A stretch of DNA of 64,000 bases from JBOGED01 sp050743625 (GCA_050743625.1 JBOGED010000195.1:1-64000), one strand, 5' to 3'. Positions 9,015-17,945 are shown, counted from the stretch's first letter. The notes: generated from the sequence alone by a model not told the origin. Numbers and translations: made by a program.

Positions 9015-9746
9015 TTAGGCGTGGATCGCGATGGCGTCGCCGCCGTCGCCGCCGCTGGCGTTCGCGCGGCCGACGTCTTCGCAGCTGACCAGGATGGCGC
9101 AGATGCCGATGCCTAAGGCGAGGCCGCCGTCGCCACCGTCGCCACCGATGGCGATGGCCCTGTTGCGGCCGTGGCCCTTGCCCCAGTTCAGTGCTTTGGC
9201 GTCGCCGCCGTCGCCGTCGCTGGCGTTCGCGCGGCCGACGTCTTCGCAGCTGACCAGGATGGCGCAGATGCCGATGCCTAAGGCGAGGCCGCCGTCGCCG
9301 CCGTCGCCACCGATGGCGATGGCGCGGTTGTGACCACGGTGGTTGTCGTCATCGTCATCGTCGTGCTTCTTTTTGTCATGGTCATCGTTGTCGTCGCGGA
9401 ATTTGTGCTTGTCATCGTCATCGTCATCGTCGAAGAAAAAGTCGCTGTCGCCGCCGTCCAGGTTGATGGCGGTGGCGTCGCCGCCGTCACCGCCGCTGGC
9501 GTTGCCGCTGCCGACGTCTTCGCAGTCCGCGAGGATCGCGCAGATGCCGATGCCGAGGCCGAGTCCGCCGTCTCCGCCGTCTCCGCCCTTGGCGATGGCG
9601 ATGTTGTCGTCGCCATTGTCGTCGCCATTGTCGCCGCCATCGCCGTCGTCGTGGGCGTGAGCGGCCGGAGCCAGCCCGGCGCCCATCATCGCTCCGACCA
9701 AGGCGCAAATGAACAATACGTGAAGATTTTTTCGAACGATAGGCAA
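9015..9746 (-). CDS. Secreted Gly/Asp-rich repeat protein (GGDGG family)
   Basis: 243 residues with a signal peptide (hydrophobic core VLFICALVGAMMGAGLAP, cleavage after AHA). The mature part has three copies of a unit of about 40 residues: IAxGGDGGDGG, LGIGICAILxxCEDVG, NASGGDGGDA. Each unit has two cysteines. Between units 1 and 2 is a stretch rich in Asp, Lys and His that could bind metal. The start is a TTG with AAGGAGTG about seven bases upstream. Two single-unit paralogues follow downstream in the same orientation. I know no family for it. Asp and Gly density recalls calcium-binding repeats but the RTX consensus is not met. Confidence 0.8.
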   Translation of the reverse strand: MPIVRKNLHVLFICALVGAMMGAGLAPAAHAHDDGDGGDNGDDNGDDNIAIAKGGDGGDGGLGLGIGICAILADCEDVGSGNASGGDGGDATAINLDGGDSDFFFDDDDDDDKHKFRDDNDDHDKKKHDDDDDDNHRGHNRAIAIGGDGGDGGLALGIGICAILVSCEDVGRANASDGDGGDAKALNWGKGHGRNRAIAIGGDGGDGGLALGIGICAILVSCEDVGRANASGGDGGDAIAIHA

Positions 9747-10401
9747 GGCGAAACACTCCTTCTTGATCGAAAGCGTCGTATTCTGCCGCCTCCCGACGCC
9801 TTAAGCAGCCCATCAGCCGCGATCGGAAAGTCCTGGAACCGAGTTCCCCTCTCGCGATGGCATTGTAAGCCGGCTATCCCACTGAGAGTGAGTAAGAGTA
9901 GGCGCTTATAGTGCTTTTCCGAACTTTTCGGAAGAGCTAGTCATTCGTGATTAGGAGAATGGTATCGGGATGAAATATCCTACACTTATATGACTAAATA
10001 TGGCTATTGGTAGGTATCCCGCGGCTCGGTCGTATCACTCAGGGTTATCTTGGGCTTGGTCACAGGGTCTCTTACCGTTCTGACGAGTTCCGCTCGCTCC
10101 CGCTGTGGAAGGCATAAGTCGTCTGGGGGCTCCACGCCATATCCATGAGATCCCACACACAACAGCTGGCGGCACTATTTGACGGCATTCCCCGTGATGG
10201 GCAAGCGCGTTGGCGCGCCTATGCGCCCGCAAACGCACATCCGGTCTTGCGAATGTGCAGGGACACGAGTCGCGTGGAGTATCCGCGCGGGCGGCAGATT
10301 GTGTGCGGGATCCTGGCGGTCCGTACTCGCCCGAGCCCGCGCACAACTCGTGGCCTTCACGTCGGCGAGACTCGTCGCAACGGTAAAGGGCGAGATGCAA
10401 A
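9747..10401. other. Upstream region of the GGDGG gene and unassigned spacer
   Basis: No convincing gene. It contains the leader of the 9015-9746 gene (AT-richer than the surroundings between 9890 and 10010, probably its promoter) and a small hairpin, TTCCGAA/TTCGGAA, near 9915-9931. I see nothing recognisable in 10030-10400. Confidence 0.4.
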
Positions 10402-10429
10402 GAGGGACCGGGAAGTATCCCGGTCCCTC
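10402..10429 (-). terminator. Terminator of the 10472-10735 gene
   Basis: GAGGGACCGGGA at 10402-10413 pairs perfectly with TCCCGGTCCCTC at 10418-10429 around the loop AGTA. It lies 42 bases after the stop on the minus strand. Confidence 0.8.
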
Positions 10430-10471
10430 ATGTGCGTATCGGCGCAGGGGCGAGGGCCGATCGTTCCCGTC

Positions 10472-10735
10472 TTAGCCGATGGCGACCGCTTTCCCGCCGT
10501 CTCCACCGCTTGCGTCGGCGACTCCATTGTTCTTGCAGCCGGCAGAGCCGATGACGGCGATGTTCACCGCGCAGACTCCTACACCGACCGCGATGCCACC
10601 GTTGCCACCATTACCTCCGGCCGCGAACGCGGCACCACCCGCGTGGGCTGCCGGTGCGAGCCCGAACATCATCGTCCCAACGATCAGGACGACCATCACG
10701 ACGATCCGAAGTTTGTTTCGCAGGATAGACAACAT
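10472..10735 (-). CDS. Small secreted Gly-rich protein (GGNGG family), paralogue 2
   Basis: 87 residues: signal peptide (VVMVVLIVGTMMFGLAPAAHA-type core, cleavage after AHA) and a mature part of about 55 residues with GGNGGNGG, VGVGVCAVN, a second cysteine in AGCKNNG, and ASGGDGGKAVAIG at the end. It is one repeat unit of the 9015-9746 protein with Asp mostly replaced by Asn. It is flanked by its own terminator and a long leader. ATG 10735 or TTG 10732 may be the start. Export and a single disulfide are inferred from sequence. Confidence 0.8.
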   Translation of the reverse strand: MLSILRNKLRIVVMVVLIVGTMMFGLAPAAHAGGAAFAAGGNGGNGGIAVGVGVCAVNIAVIGSAGCKNNGVADASGGDGGKAVAIG

Positions 10736-11029
10736 AGACCCTTTCTTGCGTAAGGACGCCCAGGTCTCCCCTCAGGCGACCGCCATTTCCCTTTGGGCAA
10801 AGTTGCGGAACAGAAATGGCCCCCTTTGCCTCCCTTTTCCGCAACAACAGGGAAGCATATCGATGCAGCCGCTAGGCGACAAGGGGGCTATGCGAATTAA
10901 TTTGAAGTAACTAGTTATAGCGGGAAATAGTAAAAGCATGGAAATCCGGAAAAGGGGCTATGGCGGCAAATTCCTTTAGTGAATATCTGTCGTGAATAGT
11001 ATTTACCGGAGTATAGGTGCGGGCATGGC

Positions 11030-11057
11030 GAGGGGCCGGGTCGCGGCCCGGCCCCTC
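11030..11057 (-). terminator. Terminator of the 11084-11347 gene
   Basis: GAGGGGCCGGG at 11030-11040 pairs with CCCGGCCCCTC at 11047-11057, 27 bases after the stop on the minus strand. Confidence 0.8.
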
Positions 11058-11083
11058 ACCCGACTTGATCCGTAACCTGGTCG

Positions 11084-11347
11084 TTACCCGCGGGCGATGG
11101 CGACAGCTTTGCCGCCGTTCCCACCGTTGGCCTTGGCAACGCCGTTATTGCGGCAGCCAGCGTTGCCGAAGACGGCGATGTTGACCGCACACACGCCGAC
11201 GCCCACGGCGGCCCCGCCGTTTCCGCCGTTACCGCCGACCGCAACCGCCGTGCCGGCGTTGGCCATTGGGATTAACCCGATCGTAATCATGCCCATCACG
11301 AGCAACACCATGAGGGCAACACGAAATTTCTTTAGCGCAACAGACAA
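11084..11347 (-). CDS. Small secreted Gly-rich protein (GGNGG family), paralogue 3
   Basis: 87 residues, about two-thirds identical to the 10472-10735 protein. The signal peptide core is VALMVLLVMGMITIGLIPMA with cleavage after ANA. The mature part has GGNGGNGG, VGVGVCAVNIAVFGNAGC and NGGNGGKAVAIA. The likely start is the TTG at 11347, preceded by GAAGGGTGAT at good spacing. It is the first gene of the trio in transcription order, but the terminators suggest that each is transcribed on its own. Confidence 0.8.
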   Translation of the reverse strand: MSVALKKFRVALMVLLVMGMITIGLIPMANAGTAVAVGGNGGNGGAAVGVGVCAVNIAVFGNAGCRNNGVAKANGGNGGKAVAIARG

Positions 11348-12141
11348 GATGGATCACCCTTCGCGACTCGAAGGCGCCGCCGGTATCCCGCCGCAAGGCG
11401 CCTGAATTTGGTGAGATGCGGCTGGGCAATCTTCACCCCGCTCGCAACTGTGGACAGTATAATCCATTCCTAGCTCACGTACAAGCGATAAGAGGTAATA
11501 ATCTTGAGGGTGGTCGGGGTCGCGGCGCGTTTATCGATAGCATCGCATGTGCCGCGCTGTCCCGTCTGAGTGGGAGGGGGCTGCTGATTCGCACTGAGAT
11601 GAGAACCGGCTGCACGTCGCCCGCTTTACCGATTTTGCCTTAAGAGCGACATGCCAGCCGGCCTAAGGGCTTGGGAGGAAAATGACGTTATGGTTTGTCT
11701 GACTTGGGCCGACCGGCAAGGTGTCGGTCGACAGGTGTCCGTGGAGCATCCGCGACCGATACGTCGTCAATGCTCCACACAACCAGCTTCCCCCAGGTGA
11801 GTGTGCGTTCATGAGCGCATACGCCTGAGCACGCACATCACACCGGAGCGCACCCGCGGACGGGCGCACGGTGGATGCGGTTCCCCAAGGGGGCGTATAC
11901 GCGCCAATGGCAACGTTATTTGCACCCGTGCCCTGACTAACCAACTCTGCACAGCAGCTCATGCCGGCTGCCGCCGCGCCCCGGAGGATAAGAATCCGGC
12001 AAACCAGGCATCCCGTGATCTTTCCGCGTTCGAGTGGGGCACCGAACGAAGCGCCGGGCGCTACTGAGAATCGGCTGCACGTCGCCCGGTTTGTCGGATT
12101 TTTGCCTTAAGGGCGGCGGCGTCAGCCAGCATTTTCCTGCA

Positions 12142-12183
12142 CTGTGCAGAGTTATGCCGAACTGCCGGCATTACTCTGCACAG
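12142..12183. repeat. Palindromic repeat P, copy 1
   Basis: CTGTGCAGAGT at 12142 pairs with ACTCTGCACAG ending at 12183, with TATGCCG/CGGCAT continuing the stem with a one-base slip. Confidence 0.8.
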
Positions 12184-12294
12184 TACGGTGAAGTGCTCCA
12201 CCAGACTGGGGTGTTTCACCCAAACGGGGCCGCATATCGTCCCGTTTGCCGGATTCTCATCATCCGGGATGACGGCGCCAGCCGGCATGAGCTG

Positions 12295-12336
12295 CTGTGC
12301 AGAGTTATGCCAAACTACCGGCATTACTCTACACAG
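12295..12336. repeat. Palindromic repeat P, copy 2
   Basis: CTGTGCAGAGTTATGCC at 12295 pairs imperfectly with the half ending CTACACAG at 12336. It is the most diverged of the four copies seen. Confidence 0.75.
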
Positions 12337-12714
12337 TGCAGGATTAGGCCGCCAACCAACTGGCGCGAACCCGGCAAACCGGGCGGCATGTAGCCGATTC
12401 TCATCTCAGTACGGGGAAGTGGCTCCACCCGACTGGGGTGTTTAGCCCGAATGGGAACTGCACATCGCACGGTTTGCCGGATTCTCATCATCCGGAGGTT
12501 GTCAATGGCGCCAGCCGGCATTACCTGCACTGTGCAGGCCTGACTAAACCGCCAACGAGCTCTAGTTTGTAGCGACCTGTATGAGAAGAGCTGCGTCTCT
12601 CGGCGCTAGTGGAGCGTCGCATAAGTCGTTTGAATGTCCGTCGGCGCCATTTGTGCTGGATATCGGCGGTCCATACTCCGCCGGGTCCAGCACAAAGAAC
12701 TTCGGCAACGGTCA

Positions 12715-13956
12715 CTAGGGGGGTGCGATCTCCGAGGGTGGGTCCTCTACTTCTGTGAGATTCTCGTCCGAGGATGAGTCGATGTTCGTTGCTGTTGTTT
12801 CCTTATTGGTGATTGCTGGTGGCGTGTCAGATCGCTGGGACGGTTCCTCTGCGGGAGGCGGTGGAGCAGATTTCGTTAGGGGGAGTGGCTCAAACCCGTC
12901 GGGCGGCGGTTGTGAGGATTGCTCGATCAGCTCCGGGGGAGGCTGTTCTGGAACCTCCGTGGTCACCGCTCCCGTCTTTGGCTCATCGGCTGTGGTGTCG
13001 CCGGCTGTGGTGTCGCCGGCAGTCGCGTCATCGGCGGCCGCGGGAGTGCCGGCCGCAGCGAGAGCGGTCGAGGGAGGAGCCTCTACAAGCGGGTCATTCG
13101 GAGCAGGACCGGCGGTCACGGTCGCGGCGTGGTCATTGGCTGGTGGGGACTCGGCGGTGGAGAGCAGCGCCGGCGGTTCAACGGGCGTCGGCGGTTCAAC
13201 GGGCGTCGGCGGTTCAAGGGCCGCGGGTGGCTCGGCCGTCGCGACCGGCTTCGCTTCGTCCAGCGGAGCCGGTCCCGCAGGCGTGGCCATATGCGGTGAG
13301 ACGGGCTGATGCTCTGGGGCGGGCTCGAAGTCGGTCCACGGCGTGCCCAGGTAGGTGGGAGTTGTCGTGGTGACGGGCTGCATGGGGAGCAATGGGTTGC
13401 CGCACTGGCAGCGGACCCGCGGGACGCCGTGGGCGTCGACGAGCACGCCGCTGCCCTGCTGGAGCACCGCTTGGAAGGCTCGGAGACTGCCATCCTTGAA
13501 CCCATGGTTGGTGACGCGGAGATCCCGGTCGAGCGTGCGTGGAGTGAGCTCGCGCATGTACGCCCCGATCTGGTCGACCTCGAGGCTCCACCCGAGCGCC
13601 GGGTCGGCGTTCAACGCTTGCGTCCACGCCGCCGCGCGTGCGGAGTCGGAGGTGAGGAACGCGATGAGCCGCTCCGGGTCACAGCCGGTGCCAGAAGTGA
13701 CGCCAGCCGACGGAGCCGGAGCCGGGGCGTCCGAAGCCGGAGCCAGGGCGTCGAACGCCGGCGCGCCTGGACCCGGTGCCTCAGCGGCCGCCGCGGGACT
13801 GGGGACGAAGGGGTCGGAGCCCTGTTCCGCGGCCTGCTCCAGGACGATCTGGCTCTCGCCGGCCAGCCAGCCGGTGAAGCCCAACCATCCCGCGGCGCTG
13901 ACGACGGCGGTGACAGCGATGATGGCCAACGTGAGGTTGCCGCTCTTCGATACCAT
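12715..13956 (-). CDS. Membrane-anchored Pro-rich surface protein (DUF6777-like), end of RiPP locus A
   Basis: 413 residues. Residues about 8-32 (LTLAIIAVTAVVSAAGWLGF) form an N-terminal membrane anchor. Residues about 85-215 are a folded region with CDPERLIAFLTSDSARAAAW, AYMRELTPRTLDRDLRVTNH and GVPRVRCQCGNPLLP; the Cys-rich end resembles DUF6777 as I remember it. The rest is a low-complexity Pro/Ala/Thr tail with short repeats (PTPVEPP; AGDTTAGDTT). The ATG at 13956 has GAGGAA upstream and sits 11 bases after the exporter gene, so it is in the operon. Its role is unknown; a link to the peptide exporter or self-protection is only inferred from position. Confidence 0.7.
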   Translation of the reverse strand: MVSKSGNLTLAIIAVTAVVSAAGWLGFTGWLAGESQIVLEQAAEQGSDPFVPSPAAAAEAPGPGAPAFDALAPASDAPAPAPSAGVTSGTGCDPERLIAFLTSDSARAAAWTQALNADPALGWSLEVDQIGAYMRELTPRTLDRDLRVTNHGFKDGSLRAFQAVLQQGSGVLVDAHGVPRVRCQCGNPLLPMQPVTTTTPTYLGTPWTDFEPAPEHQPVSPHMATPAGPAPLDEAKPVATAEPPAALEPPTPVEPPTPVEPPALLSTAESPPANDHAATVTAGPAPNDPLVEAPPSTALAAAGTPAAADDATAGDTTAGDTTADEPKTGAVTTEVPEQPPPELIEQSSQPPPDGFEPLPLTKSAPPPPAEEPSQRSDTPPAITNKETTATNIDSSSDENLTEVEDPPSEIAPP

Positions 13957-13967
13957 TGTCGTATTCC

Positions 13968-15722
13968 TCACAAAACTCGTTGCGCGACGGGACGGCGTGG
14001 CGGCGACATCTGTGGCTGCCAATGCCCGACAAGGTCGGCGTAGATAGGCGAGGTGGCGAGCAAGGACGCGTGCGTCCCGAGGAGGGGCGTCGCGCCGTTC
14101 ATGAGCAGGATCCGCTCGGCGCGGAGGGCGGAGCTGATCCGGTGGGCGATGACGATGAGCGTGCCTCCCCGGGACGCGAAGGCCTGTTCGGCGCGCGCCT
14201 CGGCGACGGGGTCGAGGTGGCAGGTGGCCTCGTCAAGCAGCACGATCGCGGCTCGGGAGAGGTAGACCCGGGTCAGGGCGACGAGCTGCCGCTCACCGGT
14301 GGACAGCTCGGCGCCGTCTGGGCCGAGCAGCGCGCCGTAGCCGCCCAACCGCTCCACCACCGGCCGCATGCCGACGAGCTCAGCGGCTCGGTCGAGCTCG
14401 TCGTCGTCGGCGTGCGGCCACAGGTAGGTGAGGTTGTCGCGGAGCGTGCCCGCGAACACGTATGCCTCCTGCGGGATCAGCGCGACGACGCGCCGGAGGT
14501 GCGGTCCAGAGACATCGACCAAGGGAACGCCGCCGAGACGCACCTCCCCGCGGTCTGGGGGTACCAGCCCCGCGAGAAGGTTCGCGAGCGTCGACTTGCC
14601 AATGCCGCTCGGGCCCACGATCGCGAGGTGGGTGCCATGTGAGATCCCAAGGGTGAGGTCCCGTACGACCGGCTCCGCATGCGCACCGTACGCGAACGTG
14701 ACGCCGTCGAGCTCAAGGTCGTGGCCGGCCGGCACCAGCCCCAGACCGGCCGGTGGCTCGGGAGGGACCCGGCACGCGACCGCGAGGTTCGCCAACACGA
14801 CGCGCAGCTGCAAGCCCCAGCTCCCCGTCACGTCGACGAGGGAGTCCAAGGCGGGCGCGAGGCTGCCGGTGAGGTAGACGATCGCGCCACTCAGCTCGCC
14901 GATCGACAGCTGCTGGCGCCGGAGCAACCACGGGGATGCGATCAGAATTCCGATGACGGGGAGGTCGGCTCCGAGGGTAACGACGAGGGTTCTGATGGTG
15001 TCGGCGCGGGCCATCCGGCGGGACGCGAGGGCCTGCTGGTCGATGGACGCGCCCACCAGCGCGGCGGCGCGTTGCCCGGCGCCACACGCCACCACGTCGC
15101 GCAGGCCGCCGAGGACCTCACCGGCGGATCGCGCGATCGCCTCGGTCTCGAGCACGAGCGACCGTTGCCGCTGGCTCAGCGGTCGCAGGAGGCTCACATA
15201 GAGCACCAGGGCGAGGATCAGCGGTGGTGCCACGAGCAGTGCGATGCTGGGTGCAAGGGCGGCGATACCCACGAGGCTCGCGATCAACCCGAAACCGACC
15301 TGTCGCATGGTCTGTATCAGCGCGGACAGGAGCCCGCGCACCGACTCCACCTGTTGGGCGAGTCGCGCGACCTCTGTGCCGTCCGGCGCGCCCTGCCGGG
15401 CGGTCCCCCTTACCAGCGCCGCGACGGCGACGTCGCGGGCGAGCGCGTCGCGGACCGGCTCCACCACCTCGGCGAGCCAGGGAAACAGCCGGCGTGTGGC
15501 GACCGTGGAGACCACGCGGGCGATACCGAGCAAGCCGAGCCAACTCAAGCCCACCATCGGGCGCCCGGCCAGGAAGCCCTCGTCGAGCGCGGCGGCGACG
15601 TAGAGCCCAGAGGTCAGCGCGGGGAGCGCCTCGACGAGGGACCAGCCGACGACCCGCAGGAGCGCACGCCACTGGCGCGACAGGTGCCGGAAAAGCAGTG
15701 CCCAACCGCCGCCGCGCCTCAC
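13968..15722 (-). CDS. ABC exporter, membrane-ATPase half, locus A partner 2
   Basis: 584 residues with six membrane segments followed by an ATPase domain. Walker A is GPSGIGKSTL, the signature is altered to LSTGERQL (LSGGQ consensus), and Walker B is AIVLLDEATCHLD with the catalytic Glu. It starts with a GTG that overlaps the stop of the partner gene by GTGA at 15719-15722. With the partner it should make a heterodimeric exporter for the modified peptide. The pair at 28053-31684 is homologous, with the same order, overlap and signature change. Confidence 0.9.
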   Translation of the reverse strand: MRRGGGWALLFRHLSRQWRALLRVVGWSLVEALPALTSGLYVAAALDEGFLAGRPMVGLSWLGLLGIARVVSTVATRRLFPWLAEVVEPVRDALARDVAVAALVRGTARQGAPDGTEVARLAQQVESVRGLLSALIQTMRQVGFGLIASLVGIAALAPSIALLVAPPLILALVLYVSLLRPLSQRQRSLVLETEAIARSAGEVLGGLRDVVACGAGQRAAALVGASIDQQALASRRMARADTIRTLVVTLGADLPVIGILIASPWLLRRQQLSIGELSGAIVYLTGSLAPALDSLVDVTGSWGLQLRVVLANLAVACRVPPEPPAGLGLVPAGHDLELDGVTFAYGAHAEPVVRDLTLGISHGTHLAIVGPSGIGKSTLANLLAGLVPPDRGEVRLGGVPLVDVSGPHLRRVVALIPQEAYVFAGTLRDNLTYLWPHADDDELDRAAELVGMRPVVERLGGYGALLGPDGAELSTGERQLVALTRVYLSRAAIVLLDEATCHLDPVAEARAEQAFASRGGTLIVIAHRISSALRAERILLMNGATPLLGTHASLLATSPIYADLVGHWQPQMSPPRRPVAQRVL

Positions 15723-17548
15723 GTGAGCACCCCTTGGTGCTCCTCCTGCGTGGAGCCGGCGAACACCGCCTGGTACTCCGGGTCGTCCCAGAGCAGCACG
15801 TGCGGCGCCAACGCCCTGATCCGTCCCCCGTCGAGCCAGGCGACGAGGTCAGCTCTGGCCGCCGCGGCGGCTCGGTGCGCCACCACCATGCGGGTGCGGC
15901 CCGCCGGCGAGGCATACAGAGCCGTCTCCACCTGGACCTCGGTGGCGGTGTCGAGGCTCGAGGTCGCGTCGTCGAGCACCAACACCCGCCCACCCTGCGC
16001 GATCGCGCGGGCGAGGCCGAGCCGCTGGACCTCGCCACCCGACAACGGCATCCGCGCGGGCGGTGTTGCGTAGCCGGCGGGAAGGCGGCGGACGAAGCCG
16101 TCCGCCTGAGCAGCCTCGGCGGCGCGCTCGACCTCCGCTCGGCTGGCCGACGGCCGGCCGTAGGCGATCGCGGCCTCGATCGTCGAGCCGAGCAGCGCGG
16201 GGCGCTCGAAGGCGTAGGAGACCGCGCGGCGCAGCTCGCCCTCGCGGATCCGCGAGACGGGGACGCCGTCGAGCAGCACCTCGCCCTCGTCGGGATCGAC
16301 GAGGCGCCCGACTAGGGAGGCCAACGTCGTCTTGCCCGCGCCCGAGCGGCCGACGATCGCGACGGCGGCGCCGGCCGGAATGTCGAGGTCGAGCTGGTCG
16401 AGCACCACGGTCTCGCCCGCGCGGACGGTGATGCCTCGGAACGTCACCGCGCCTGGGCCATCGGGCAGCGGGCGTGTGCCGGGGAAGTGGATGGGGCGCT
16501 CGGCGAGTACCTCAGCCACCCTGGCGGCGCCGGCGCGTGCGCTGACCGACTCCAGGACGGAGTCGATCTGCTCAAAGAGGCCGAGGGCCAGGGTGAAGTA
16601 GCCGACCGCGGCGAGCAGGTCGCCGGGCGTGAGGCGCCCGGCCGTCACGCCGAAGCCGGCCACGGCGAGCACGACGATCTGGAGCAGTGGCACGAGCAGC
16701 CCGAACTGCCACGTCACCTCCTGCTGTGCCCTCCACATACCGCGGCCGGTGGCCGACAGCTGGGGGAGCGGAGCGAGGACCCGGTCGATCTCGCGAGTCA
16801 CCGTCCCGCTCGCGCGGATCGTCCGTATGCCCCGGAGCGCGTCGATGAGCCTTGTGGCGATCGCGGCCTGCAGCCGCCGGTAGTCGAGGAACAGATCCGA
16901 CGCCTCGTGGATGAACCTGCGCAGGAACATGAACGTGATCGGCGCGCTGACGAGGAAGGTCGCGGCGAGGCGCCAGTCGATCAGCCAGAGCGCCACCACG
17001 GCGCCGATCGTGGTGGCCACGGTCACGACCGCGTCGAGCACCTCGCCCAACACCTGCGCGGCACCGGGTGCGTCACCGGTGAGCCGGGTCATCACGTCGC
17101 CTGCCCCGAAACGGCGCTGCCCCGCGATCCCCAGCGCGAGCACGTGCCGGAACAGCCGGTGCCGCAGCCAGGCGACGACCGACGCTCCATAGGACGCGCC
17201 GGCCACGCTCGCCAGCATCTCCGCGAGCATCCCGGCGGCGACCAGCGCGCCGAGGCGCACGAGTGCCACGCCGGGTGGCTCTCCTTGCAGCGCGGCGTCG
17301 ACCGCCACCGCCAGCGCGGCGGGGAACAGCAATGCCGCGCCCGCATCGACGAGCATCGCGATGACGAGGGCGATGGTCCAACGCGGCGTTCGCCTCGCCG
17401 CCTGCAGCAGTAGGCGGTTGACCGTCGGCGGAGGCTCGTACGCGCCGGCCGAAGTCAATGGGGGATGACCCTGGGAAGCCGCCGCCGGCTCAGGGATCGG
17501 CCGGGGGGATCCCCGATTGTGCTTGCCCGCTCGCTCAGTGAACATCAT
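15719..17548 (-). CDS. ABC exporter, membrane-ATPase half, locus A partner 1
   Basis: 609 residues: a long charged N-terminus of about 50 residues, six membrane segments, then an ATPase domain with Walker A GRSGAGKTTL, signature LSGGEVQRLGLARA and Walker B VLVLDDATSSLD. The residue after Walker B is Asp rather than the usual catalytic Glu, so this half likely carries the degenerate ATP site of a heterodimer and the partner the active one. Two ATG codons (17548, 17545) are possible starts, with no clear ribosome site. It is separated from the precursor gene by the hairpin at 17655-17706. Confidence 0.9.
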   Translation of the reverse strand: MMFTERAGKHNRGSPRPIPEPAAASQGHPPLTSAGAYEPPPTVNRLLLQAARRTPRWTIALVIAMLVDAGAALLFPAALAVAVDAALQGEPPGVALVRLGALVAAGMLAEMLASVAGASYGASVVAWLRHRLFRHVLALGIAGQRRFGAGDVMTRLTGDAPGAAQVLGEVLDAVVTVATTIGAVVALWLIDWRLAATFLVSAPITFMFLRRFIHEASDLFLDYRRLQAAIATRLIDALRGIRTIRASGTVTREIDRVLAPLPQLSATGRGMWRAQQEVTWQFGLLVPLLQIVVLAVAGFGVTAGRLTPGDLLAAVGYFTLALGLFEQIDSVLESVSARAGAARVAEVLAERPIHFPGTRPLPDGPGAVTFRGITVRAGETVVLDQLDLDIPAGAAVAIVGRSGAGKTTLASLVGRLVDPDEGEVLLDGVPVSRIREGELRRAVSYAFERPALLGSTIEAAIAYGRPSASRAEVERAAEAAQADGFVRRLPAGYATPPARMPLSGGEVQRLGLARAIAQGGRVLVLDDATSSLDTATEVQVETALYASPAGRTRMVVAHRAAAAARADLVAWLDGGRIRALAPHVLLWDDPEYQAVFAGSTQEEHQGVLT

Positions 17549-17654
17549 CTAAGACATGCGAGCCGCGACGGACACTGCATGATCCAAGGTCCTTTCGGTG
17601 GATCTGTAGGCGTGGCATTGCTGCCTGATCCTTGCGATGCTGGGTGAGGTGAGG

Positions 17655-17706
17655 GGTACGGAGGACGAGCCCCCAGGACTTGAATCCTGGGACTCGCCTC
17701 CGTACC
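17655..17706 (-). terminator. Strong two-step hairpin between precursor A and the exporter genes
   Basis: GGTACGGAGG at 17655 pairs with CCTCCGTACC ending at 17706. Inside, CGAG pairs with CTCG and CCCAGGA with TCCTGGG. It begins about 48 bases after the precursor stop on the minus strand. It probably works as an attenuator or RNA stabiliser, so that more precursor is made than exporter. Confidence 0.75.
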
Positions 17707-17753
17707 TCTCCGGGCCGACCTGACTCTTGTAAGGCCGGATGGTCGTCTGTGCC

Positions 17754-17945
17754 CTAGAACTGAATGTTCGCTTGGGTCCCAACGCAGGTGACTGCGCAGG
17801 AAAGGCCGCAGACGAAGACGTTGACTCCGACGTTGACCCGGACCCGGCGCCTATGGCGAAGGCCGATCTCGGTGCTGCTTGCCGTGACAGGATCGGTTTC
17901 CGGCAGGAGCTGCAACGCGGTGACGTCGACTTCCAGTGTTTGCAT
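17754..17945 (-). CDS. Lanthipeptide precursor A (venezuelin-like leader)
   Basis: 63 residues. The leader carries ALQLLPETDPV (residues 10-20); LPETDPV matches, as I recall it, the leader of venezuelin, a class IV lanthipeptide. A basic stretch HRRRVRV (31-37) follows. The C-terminal core has Cys46, Cys50 and Cys54 with Ser49, Thr53 and Thr57 as dehydration candidates, and ends TCVGTQANIQF. The start is ATG 17945 with a near-perfect ribosome site, AAGGAGGTGAAC, identical to that of precursor B. The first 95 bases lie inside the protease gene in another frame. Ring pattern and cleavage site are not known. Confidence 0.85.
   Translation of the reverse strand: MQTLEVDVTALQLLPETDPVTASSTEIGLRHRRRVRVNVGVNVFVCGLSCAVTCVGTQANIQF

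Larger units (their letters stand above)
11348..12714. repeat. Non-coding repeat cluster
   Basis: About 1.4 kb with no credible gene, holding most copies of a composite repeat. Module R (starts CTGAGATGAGAA, contains CGTCGCCCGGTTTGCCGGAT and CCAGCCGGCCTAA) occurs near 11587-11660, 12061-12140 and, inverted, 12337-12410. Module P (palindrome with TGCAGAGTTATGCC) is at 12142-12183 and 12295-12336. Module Q (GAAGTGCTCCACC, then GACTGGGGTGTTT) is at about 12184-12226 and 12411-12455. The same modules recur at 39302-39435, 43601-43636, 62040-62085 and 62296-62397. Confidence 0.8.

Noticed and set aside
9015..9746. RTX calcium-binding toxin repeat
   Set aside because: The GGDGGDGG units do not follow GGxGxDxUx, and the protein has cysteines and a Sec signal peptide unlike RTX proteins.
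11348..12714. CRISPR array
   Set aside because: Repeats are long, mixed in orientation and module order, and lack regular spacers; no cas gene is present.
12755..14047. Plus-strand frames rich in Gly/Ser opposite the surface protein
   Set aside because: The minus-strand gene has a membrane anchor, a ribosome site and operon position; the plus frames are the antisense of its Pro-rich repeats.
14679..17413. Long plus-strand frames opposite the exporter genes
   Set aside because: Compositions rich in Arg/Gly/Ala without domains; both exporter genes on the other strand are complete.
17655..17706. Possible tRNA or tRNA-Sec because of the stacked stems
   Set aside because: It is one continuous nested hairpin, not a cloverleaf, and has no anticodon arm or TPsiC sequence.
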